A stretch of DNA of 64,000 bases, taken from Gp6-AA40 sp035492455. GTDB lineage: Bacteria; Acidobacteriota; Vicinamibacteria; Vicinamibacterales; UBA2999. Under the pieces are notes generated by a model. The model was given only the letters and a program-made list of their open reading frames with translations, was not told the DNA's origin and searched no databases. The stretch is taken from contig DATJJE010000012.1 of assembly GCA_035492455.1 (NCBI GenBank), positions 1-64,000 on the forward strand. The letters are read 5' to 3'. This document shows positions 57,847 to 64,000 of the stretch, one piece after another; the stretch's first letter is position 1; each line of letters starts with the position of its first letter. The translations under genes and the position numbers were made by a program.

Positions 57847-59469
57847 TCAATGCGTCCGGTCGAGCGCCAGGAACGGGCCGGCCGCATACACCACCTTGCC
57901 GCCGACCATCGTCAGCAGCGATTCAATTCCACCGACTTGATCGACAGGGACGGTCAAGTAGTCCTTCGAGAGCACGGCGAGGTCGGCGAACTTGCCGACT
58001 TCGAGCGAGCCGCGCACACGCTCGTCATGCGAGACCCACGCGCTGCCGGATGTGTAGAAACGAAGCGCGTCGATGCGGCTCGGCGTCTCTTCCGGTCCAC
58101 GGAGCGCCGTACCGCCCGCATTCCTGCCGTCCAGAAACCACTGCAGCACGGTGAACGGGTTGTAGGTCGACACCCGATGCGCATCCGTGCCTGCGCCGAT
58201 CGGAATGCCAATCTTGCTGCCCGTCACGACCGGCGGCTCGCGACGTACTTTGTCGCCCTCGCGCTTCAGCACGTCGTCTCCGGTGTTGTACATCGCGTCC
58301 TGCACCGTCCATCCCACTCCGAGCGCGTGCATGCGCTGCAGCGTCTGCGGGGACGCGTCGTTGAGATGCGCGACCGTCCATCGGAGCGGTGCAATCGGGA
58401 ATTCCTTGTTCACCCGCTCCCAGATACCGAGGAGGTGATCGACGTTGGCATCCGTGTCCCAATGCATCGTCACCGTCAGGCCACGCTGCGCCGCCCAACG
58501 GACGATCTCGTAGTACTTCGCCTTGTCGGCGTCCGAGGGGACGCCGCGGATGCCATTCATCGCCCACGTAATCCGCTCGCCGATCCCATTGAAGTGCAGC
58601 ATGTCGTCGCCGAATCCCTGAGGCATCATGGCCAGATAGTTCTGATATTCGGCGAACTCGGAGCCGCTGGTCATGCCGCAAAGACTGTAGGCGACCCGCA
58701 GCGTCAGCTGCTGATCGCGCCAGACCTTGAACAGCGCCTGATACTCACGCGGCGTGACGTTGTTGCCGCCGGGATCAACCACACCGGTCAGGCCGAGACG
58801 ATTGAGCTCGCGGAAGAACAGCTTCGTTCCCGCGACCTGCTCGTCGAAGCCTGGCTTCGGCAGCTTGTCGAACAACTGGATGATGTTGTCGGTAATGACG
58901 CCATCGGCGCTCGTGATGCCGAGCGCCTCGAGCGCGAGAGGCGTCAGCATCGCCCAGCCGTAGCCAAGCTGCACGTACACCGGGTGATTCGGTGCAGCGG
59001 CAATCAGCTCCGCCTGCGTCGGACGCCGGTGCTCCTTGAACGTATCGAGCGTCGCCGCCGGTGTCACGACGATGAGCCATGCGCCCGGTTTCGCTGTGAG
59101 CGATGCCTCGTGCAGGCGGCTCAGGCCTTCCGCGAGCGAGGCGGCACCGATCCAGTTCACCTCGGTGCTGAAACTCAGTGCGGCGCGCGTCGCATGCATA
59201 TGCGAATCGATCAGACCCGGAATGACCGTGCGTCCCTGCAGATCGATGACGCGCGTTCCCGGAGCGGCGAGCCGGCGAATGTCCGCGTCAGCACCGACAG
59301 CCGCAATACTCCCATCGCGGATGGCAAGCGCGCTGCGGATCGATGTTTGGGAATCGAGCGTCACCACCTTGCCATTGACGAGGATCGTGTCTACAGTCTG
59401 GGCGCTTGCGTGTGTCACGCCCAGCACGAGCAGCGCAGACGCGACAAGATACGAGAGGCGAGTACGCAC
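57847..59469 (-). CDS. Exported YtcJ-like amidohydrolase
   Basis: A 540-residue protein with a signal peptide (1-23, THASAQ). The amidohydrolase-3 (YtcJ-like) pattern is visible: VIPGLIDSHMHATR, GLTGVVDPGGNN, VTMHWDTDANVDHLLGIWE, WTVAHLNDASPQTLQRMHALG and GIPIGAGTDAHRV, with metal ligands H, H, H and D in these segments. Family members cleave amides, esters or cyclic ureas. Start GTG 59469 has SD GGAGG. It is 15 bases after the next amidohydrolase's stop. It is followed by the cytochrome/propeller gene across 12 bases. Confidence 0.88.
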   Translation of the reverse strand: MRTRLSYLVASALLVLGVTHASAQTVDTILVNGKVVTLDSQTSIRSALAIRDGSIAAVGADADIRRLAAPGTRVIDLQGRTVIPGLIDSHMHATRAALSFSTEVNWIGAASLAEGLSRLHEASLTAKPGAWLIVVTPAATLDTFKEHRRPTQAELIAAAPNHPVYVQLGYGWAMLTPLALEALGITSADGVITDNIIQLFDKLPKPGFDEQVAGTKLFFRELNRLGLTGVVDPGGNNVTPREYQALFKVWRDQQLTLRVAYSLCGMTSGSEFAEYQNYLAMMPQGFGDDMLHFNGIGERITWAMNGIRGVPSDADKAKYYEIVRWAAQRGLTVTMHWDTDANVDHLLGIWERVNKEFPIAPLRWTVAHLNDASPQTLQRMHALGVGWTVQDAMYNTGDDVLKREGDKVRREPPVVTGSKIGIPIGAGTDAHRVSTYNPFTVLQWFLDGRNAGGTALRGPEETPSRIDALRFYTSGSAWVSHDERVRGSLEVGKFADLAVLSKDYLTVPVDQVGGIESLLTMVGGKVVYAAGPFLALDRTH

Positions 59470-59484
59470 AAGCCCTCCTTCGAG

Positions 59485-60864
59485 CTATCTCGTCGCGGCG
59501 ACCGGGGTAACGAGATCGTTGCGGATGATCCGGCCGCCCTTCATCACGAATGCGACGCGCTGCAGCTCGGTAATATCGGCGAGCGGATCTCCTGACACGG
59601 CGATCAGATCCGCATACTTGCCCTTGTCGATCGACCCGACCTGGTTCTGCCAACCCAGGACTTCGGCATTAACGGACGTGCCTGCCTGGATGGCGCGCGC
59701 GGCCGTGAGGCCGCCGTGGCGCACGAGCATCTCGAAGTCGAGCGCCTGGCTGCCGTGCGGATACGTGGACCCGTCCACGCCGCTGCCCATCATGATCTTC
59801 ATCCCTTTTGTCGCCGCCGCGATCTGCACCGCATGCTGGAAGATCGGGATCATCCGGTACTTGCCACCCGTGCTCTTCGCATCCACGTCGTCCATGTACG
59901 GCTCGGTGTAGCGCTGCAGCGTCGGATCGTAATAGAGACCCTTCGCCACCATCATGTTCGCTTGCTCCTGATCCAGATCGAAGGCGTGTTCGATGGTGTC
60001 GCACCCCGCGACGATGGCGTTGCGCTGACCTTCGCCGCCGAGGACATGGCAGGCCGTCTTTTTCCGCAGGCGGTGCGTCTCATCGATGAGCGCCTGCAGC
60101 ACCGGCATCGGATACGTGAGCTGATAGCGCGCCTTGCCCGCCGCATCGAACGTGTAGCCGCCGGTGGGGAACAGCTTGATCCAGTCGGCGCCGTGTGCGA
60201 TCTGCTCCCGCACCGCCGCGCGCGCCTCGTCGACCGAGCGAACGATGGTGCTGGCGAGCGGATTCTCGGTCACCCCAGGTTTGCGCGGCTCGGCGCCCCA
60301 GACGATGCCGAGCGTCGATACCTGGTATCGCGGTCCCTCGAAGCGGCCCTCATTAATCGCGTTGCGGATTTCGATATCCGCGTAGCCGTTGCCGTGCGAG
60401 CTCATGTCGCGGGCCGAGGTGAACCCCGCGCGCAAATCCGCTTGCGCATTCTGCACCGCGATCAGCAGCGACTGCTCGGCGCTCTTCGTCGCCGCACGCT
60501 GGTTGAACATGTGCGTGTGCGCGTCGATCAGTCCGGGAAGCAGCGTCGCCTGGCTCAAATCGATCACCTGGGCACCGGTTGGAATCTTCACGGCACCCTC
60601 GGCGCCGACGTCGGTGATCCGCTCGCCGGTGATCAGCACCACGCGGCGTGTCAGCATTTGACCGGCGGTGCTGTCGAAGAGACGCCCGGCGCGGATGGCA
60701 ATCGTTCGAGCTGCGGGCGCGCACTTGAAAACGCCGCCGTCCGTGCCAACACATGGCGTCGGGCCGGCTCCTCGCCACGCCGCAGGCGGCGGCTGCACCT
60801 GTGCCGAAACCACCGCAATCAGGACGACGCCGATCGCCGGAATCAACGCAAGGCTTCTCTTCAT
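59485..60864 (-). CDS. Exported amidohydrolase (imidazolonepropionase-like)
   Basis: A 459-residue protein with a signal peptide (1-22, VSAQVQ). The amidohydrolase pattern is GLIDAHTHMFN (HxH), DWIKLFPTGGY (a possible carboxylated lysine), KKTACHVLGGEGQRNAIVAGCDTIEHAF (His/His) and MMGSGVDGSTYPHG (Asp). It resembles the imidazolonepropionase/Xaa-Pro dipeptidase-like amidohydrolases of Acidobacteria. ATG 60864 has a GGAAGG site 9 bases upstream and overlaps the esterase stop by ATGA. The pair of amidohydrolases and an esterase suggests a hydrolytic catabolic cassette. Confidence 0.86.
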   Translation of the reverse strand: MKRSLALIPAIGVVLIAVVSAQVQPPPAAWRGAGPTPCVGTDGGVFKCAPAARTIAIRAGRLFDSTAGQMLTRRVVLITGERITDVGAEGAVKIPTGAQVIDLSQATLLPGLIDAHTHMFNQRAATKSAEQSLLIAVQNAQADLRAGFTSARDMSSHGNGYADIEIRNAINEGRFEGPRYQVSTLGIVWGAEPRKPGVTENPLASTIVRSVDEARAAVREQIAHGADWIKLFPTGGYTFDAAGKARYQLTYPMPVLQALIDETHRLRKKTACHVLGGEGQRNAIVAGCDTIEHAFDLDQEQANMMVAKGLYYDPTLQRYTEPYMDDVDAKSTGGKYRMIPIFQHAVQIAAATKGMKIMMGSGVDGSTYPHGSQALDFEMLVRHGGLTAARAIQAGTSVNAEVLGWQNQVGSIDKGKYADLIAVSGDPLADITELQRVAFVMKGGRIIRNDLVTPVAATR

Positions 60865-61586
60865 AGTCGGCATCCCTTCCTTGCTTCGTCGAATCCATCG
60901 AACAGCCTGCCGGCATTCGCACCGGCGAGCGTGTCGAGACGGTGGGGCTGACCTTTCTCTACGGTGTAGCGCGCCACCGTCCCTTTGGAGCGCAGATACT
61001 CCGCTTCCTGTTTCATCTCGCCGTGCCACATGTACTCGTCGAGCTCGCCCACGTACATGAAGACGCAGATGTTCGAAATCGCCTGGAGCTTCGCCGTGCT
61101 CGGCTGCCACATGTAACCGGGAAAGGCGGTCACCGACAGGAAATACTGAGGATTGGCCGCAGCGACATGCAGGGCCGCGATGCCGCCGTTGGACGGACCA
61201 GCGATGTGAAACTTCCCGCTCTGGATTTTGTAGTCGGCAAGGATCATCTTCAGAAACTCCGGGAAGATCCGCGCGCCATCTTCGAAGAAGAGTCGACCGC
61301 CGGGAGCCTCAGGTGCAATGACGATGTAGCCGCGCTTCTCCGCTTCCGCGCGGAAGTTGCGCATCAGAATCGATTCAACGGTGTTCATCGTCTGCGGTCC
61401 GCCACCGAACGCAAGGATGGCTGGATACTCCTTCGCGGGATCGTACCCGTCAGGCAGGACCACCTTGTAATGCACGGTGGTGCCGCCCACTTTCTTTGTC
61501 TTGTCGAGGAGCTCGGCGCGCGCGTCCGCGGTGGCGAGGATGACGCACGCAAGGACCAGAACCGCCGTCATCGGGAGTTTGCACAT
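60861..61586 (-). CDS. Secreted alpha/beta hydrolase, esterase-like
   Basis: A 241-residue exported protein with a signal peptide (1-24, ADARA). The alpha/beta hydrolase fold is VVLPDGYDPAKEYPAILAFGGGPQTMNTVES (oxyanion hole), IVIAPEAPGG and HIAGPSNGGIAALHVAA (nucleophile Gly-x-Ser-x-Gly variant GPSNGG). A possible Asp (VGELDEYM) and His (GQPHRLD) follow at the expected distances. This is the phospholipase/carboxylesterase or feruloyl-esterase-like family. I chose ATG 61586 because the longer frame translates repeat DNA upstream. Confidence 0.83.
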   Translation of the reverse strand: MCKLPMTAVLVLACVILATADARAELLDKTKKVGGTTVHYKVVLPDGYDPAKEYPAILAFGGGPQTMNTVESILMRNFRAEAEKRGYIVIAPEAPGGRLFFEDGARIFPEFLKMILADYKIQSGKFHIAGPSNGGIAALHVAAANPQYFLSVTAFPGYMWQPSTAKLQAISNICVFMYVGELDEYMWHGEMKQEAEYLRSKGTVARYTVEKGQPHRLDTLAGANAGRLFDGFDEARKGCRL

Positions 61587-61613
61587 GGCGGCGCGGATGG
61601 TACCACTATGATT

Positions 61614-61640
61614 GGTGGTTTGTGAGTCGTGATTTCTGAT
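61614..61640. repeat. Short degenerate heptad array (TTTGTGA type)
   Basis: TTTGTGA, GTCGTGA and TTTCTGA run end to end in the 99-base gap between the kinase stop and the esterase start. The period of 7 bases is the same as in the other arrays in this window, but the unit sequence is different and only three units are clear. Confidence 0.4.
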
Positions 61641-61685
61641 TGCCCAGTCGCCATCTTCCATGGCCGCCCCTGGGTGTCATCTGCG

Positions 61686-64000
61686 TCACCTGGTCATCTC
61701 TGCATCCCAGTTAAGCACGACCGTGATCGGCGATGCCGTCGTGTCGTTGACCGCCACGTTCATCAGAAATCGGCCATCGGACGCGACGGCGTACTGCGCC
61801 GTCGACAACGCACCTAACGGAATGTTCGCGCCCGTCGCCAGACGAGTCTGGAAGAGCGGCATCGGCGCGCCGGGATCCAACGTCTGACGGTCCGTCCCCG
61901 CAGCGATTGGCGCCGCCATCAAGCGCCCGTCCGCCGCGACATAAAACAGCTCTTTGCCATCCAGCCGCCAACGGGGCTGCGTGCCGCCGGACGTCGAGAC
62001 TTGCCATTCGCCGCCTGCTTTCGGAAACGGCCGCACGTAGATCTCCGTTGACCCGGATGCATTCGACTGGTACGCCACCCACCGCCCATCTGGGGAGAAC
62101 TGCCCTTCCGCTTCGTCGAAGGGTGTTCGCACGATTGGAAACGGCTTGCGTCCGCCGGCCATCGGCAAAGCCCAGAGGTCGCCGCCCGTGTTCGGATTCT
62201 GGCTGGCGTACAGGAGATATTGCCCGTCGGATGACCACGACAGCGGTACTTTGCCTTCTTCGGTCGACAGCAGTGGTGTTTCGTCGCCAACGCCATTCGA
62301 CGACTTTTCGAACAGGTCGCGAACACCGTTGCGCGTAGAGCTGAACGCCACGCGGCGCCCATCCGCCGACCAGACCGCAACAAAGTCCGCCGCGCGGTCA
62401 AACGTGAATCGGCTCGCAACAGCGCGCCCGACATCGATCGTCCAGATGTCGTAGTTACCTCCAACATTGCGGTTTACGGCGACACGCCTGCCGTCAGGCG
62501 CCATTTCCGGAGTTGACAGCGCGGCCTCGTCAGGCGAGCCCACTGTGCTGAGCACCTTGCCCGATCGATTCACCCACACGAGTTGCCGCCGCTGGCTTCC
62601 ACCGGCACGGTGCGCCAAGACGCCCGCCGAGACTGTGAACGCGCCGCGAAAGACAGCTGTGTCGGCGCCGACAGATTGCGCCACTGGCACCGTGTCGCCA
62701 CTGACCGTGCCGCGTACCGGATCGAAGCGGATGGCCACGAGCGCGTCTTGATGCACCAGCAGCAGGAAGTCAGGCGGCGCGAAGAGCGCTGCGGTGTCTG
62801 CGGCCAGCACTCGTGTCGGCTCGGCGCCCTCAAGGGACCCGAGGTAGACCCCCTGAACGTCAGGCCTGTCCGAGGTCACAAAAAAGAGGAAGCGGCGGCC
62901 ATCGGGAAGAAACTGCGGCCATCGATGGCTCGTGTGACCCGCCGAAAGGTGCGTCACTGGTGTCGCGTCGCCACCGGTAGCGGCCACACGCGTCAGCATA
63001 GCCAGCGGATCTCCGAGGAGAGCCCTCCCTGCGAACACGATGATGCCGTCGCGGTTCCATGTGCCACCGCGCGCGGTCTGTGCTTCAGCGAGAGTTTGGG
63101 GCATCCCACCGGCAAGATCGACTCGCTTCAGCCTGCCGTCCGCAAAAAAGCCGATTGCTGTGCCATCTGGCGCCCAGAACGGATACGTGGCGCCGTCGGT
63201 GCCGGGCAGGACGCGCGGTGTCACTTGGTCGAGCGAACGCACCCAGAGGCGCGGTGCACCTTCCGTCGTCGCGACGAACGCGAGACGACGGCCATCGGCC
63301 GAAAGCGCGAAGGAATCGGAATCGCTCGTCGGAGGTGTCTGGACGTCGAAGCGTGTCTGCACAGCCTTCAGCGTCCGCTCGCCGGCATACCGCATCGACG
63401 AAATTGCCAATGCAACCGCGGCGACGAGCACCAGCGCCGCAATGCTCCATGCAAAGCGAACGCTCTTCACGAGCCCGTCGGGCGGTACGACAGCCGCCGC
63501 TGGCGATCCAGCCTCGGAGCTGACGCCGCTCAAGAGATCGTCGAGCTGAATCCGCGCCTCGCCGATGTCGCGCAGCCGCTTTCTGCCATCCCGGTTCAAA
63601 CACCGCCGCAGCAGCTCGCGGATCGCCCCAGGTGTCTCGGCAGGCAGTCGTGTGAAATCAATCGGAGAGCGCAAGATGTCAGCGAGCGTGTCTGAGACGG
63701 TCTCACCATCGAACAGCCGTCGGCCGACGAGCATCTCCCACAGCGTCACGCCGAAGGACCAGACGTCGGCACGCTTGTCCACCGGTTTGCCGCTGGCCTG
63801 CTCGGGTGCCATATAGGCGGCAGTGCCGAGCAGTACACCGATGCCAGTCATCATTGCGGGACTCGTAATCGTCGGCGAGAGAGTCGCATCTGAACCCATC
63901 GCCGATGGCAGCTCGAACGCCTTTGCCAATCCGAAGTCCAGGACCTTGACAGTGCCGTCAGCACGGATCTTGATATTCGCTGGCTTCAGATCGCGGTGAA
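61686..64000 (-). CDS. Ser/Thr protein kinase with TolB-like propeller tail, 5'-partial
   Basis: The frame is open to the window end; the kinase N-lobe and start lie beyond 64000. Visible here are the catalytic loop HRDLKPANIK and activation-segment DFGLAK at the right edge, then the APE region (AAYMAPEQASG), the DVWSFGVTLWEML helix and RDG/RRCLNRDGRKR. A transmembrane helix (about SIAALVLVAAVALAIS) follows, and then a TolB/WD40-like propeller (AFVATTEGAPRLWVRSLDQ, PFWAPDGTAIGFFADG, AVWSADGRRVAFSSTRNG, PLSWSSDGQYLLYASQ). This PknB-like kinase plus extracellular propeller layout is common in Acidobacteria, where the propeller may sense an external ligand. Confidence 0.9.
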   Translation of the reverse strand, partial: HRDLKPANIKIRADGTVKVLDFGLAKAFELPSAMGSDATLSPTITSPAMMTGIGVLLGTAAYMAPEQASGKPVDKRADVWSFGVTLWEMLVGRRLFDGETVSDTLADILRSPIDFTRLPAETPGAIRELLRRCLNRDGRKRLRDIGEARIQLDDLLSGVSSEAGSPAAAVVPPDGLVKSVRFAWSIAALVLVAAVALAISSMRYAGERTLKAVQTRFDVQTPPTSDSDSFALSADGRRLAFVATTEGAPRLWVRSLDQVTPRVLPGTDGATYPFWAPDGTAIGFFADGRLKRVDLAGGMPQTLAEAQTARGGTWNRDGIIVFAGRALLGDPLAMLTRVAATGGDATPVTHLSAGHTSHRWPQFLPDGRRFLFFVTSDRPDVQGVYLGSLEGAEPTRVLAADTAALFAPPDFLLLVHQDALVAIRFDPVRGTVSGDTVPVAQSVGADTAVFRGAFTVSAGVLAHRAGGSQRRQLVWVNRSGKVLSTVGSPDEAALSTPEMAPDGRRVAVNRNVGGNYDIWTIDVGRAVASRFTFDRAADFVAVWSADGRRVAFSSTRNGVRDLFEKSSNGVGDETPLLSTEEGKVPLSWSSDGQYLLYASQNPNTGGDLWALPMAGGRKPFPIVRTPFDEAEGQFSPDGRWVAYQSNASGSTEIYVRPFPKAGGEWQVSTSGGTQPRWRLDGKELFYVAADGRLMAAPIAAGTDRQTLDPGAPMPLFQTRLATGANIPLGALSTAQYAVASDGRFLMNVAVNDTTASPITVVLNWDAEMTR

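Noticed and set aside
57394..59595. A 733-codon plus-strand open frame over the propeller and amidohydrolase genes.
   Set aside because: It is antisense to two well-supported genes and has only Arg/Ala-rich low-information sequence.

Overview
This is a GC-rich bacterial chromosome segment with no rRNA, tRNA, CRISPR array, prophage or insertion sequence that I can see. The gene content points to Acidobacteriota, perhaps the Vicinamibacteria (subgroup 6). The evidence is two very large Oar-like TonB-dependent receptors, DUF1592/DUF1552 proteins, three DUF6152 proteins, many exported amidohydrolases and metallo-beta-lactamase-fold enzymes, a PQQ dehydrogenase, and a PASTA-less Ser/Thr kinase with a propeller tail. 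This placement is inferred from family content, not from a marker gene. Most products carry Sec or Tat signal peptides, so the window is largely a periplasm and outer-membrane oxidative/hydrolytic toolkit. Most minus-strand genes are coupled by ATGA, GTGA or TTGA overlaps.

Layout. (1) 1-2970, plus: a 5'-truncated reaction-centre-type diheme cytochrome fused to a LolA-like domain, a tandem duplicate pair of DUF6152 genes each with its own promoter, and a secreted protein, closed by a strong terminator. (2) 12983-3069, minus: a membrane-anchored HExxH protein, a large secreted alpha/beta hydrolase, a GNAT protein, then a molybdenum hydroxylase (2Fe-2S and Mo-pterin subunits) with a diheme cytochrome c, an MBL-fold enzyme and a third DUF6152 protein. 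(3) 28310-12989, minus: two tandem TonB-dependent receptors. The downstream one runs directly into DUF1592, DUF1552, ankyrin, cupin, CMD, SnoaL-like, outer-membrane and methyltransferase genes. (4) 28424-37305: an unusual ModA-DUF6282 fusion, DUF885, a membrane protein, a divergent M20 peptidase, a phospholipase D-like protein and a second MBL enzyme. (5) 37337-39896, plus: CHRD protein and cytochrome-PQQ dehydrogenase. (6) 45615-40992, minus: a seven-gene tightly packed set (YbjQ, PEP-mutase-like, GlcG/HbpS, class II aldolase, small lipocalin-like, sugar isomerase, ThuA). (7) 45658-55368, minus: DinB, MmgE/PrpD, two propeller proteins (one internally shortened), an AAC(6')-like acetyltransferase, an APC permease, a 2TM protein, cupin, RidA, DUF3237, amidohydrolase, methyltransferase and zinc ribbon. 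(8) 55387-64000: TfoX-like, a cytochrome/propeller protein, two amidohydrolases, an esterase, and a Ser/Thr kinase cut by the window end.

Two non-genic themes recur. First, several intergenic gaps carry short-period (7- or 9-bp) degenerate arrays, often in inverted pairs, and two unlinked pairs share the same 10-bp core. Second, several unit-leading genes lack a Shine-Dalgarno sequence and instead have a -10-like hexamer 6 to 8 bases before the start codon, as expected of leaderless transcripts. The best candidates for something new are the inverted heptad arrays, the ModA-DUF6282 fusion and the receptor-to-DUF1592/DUF1552/ankyrin operon.
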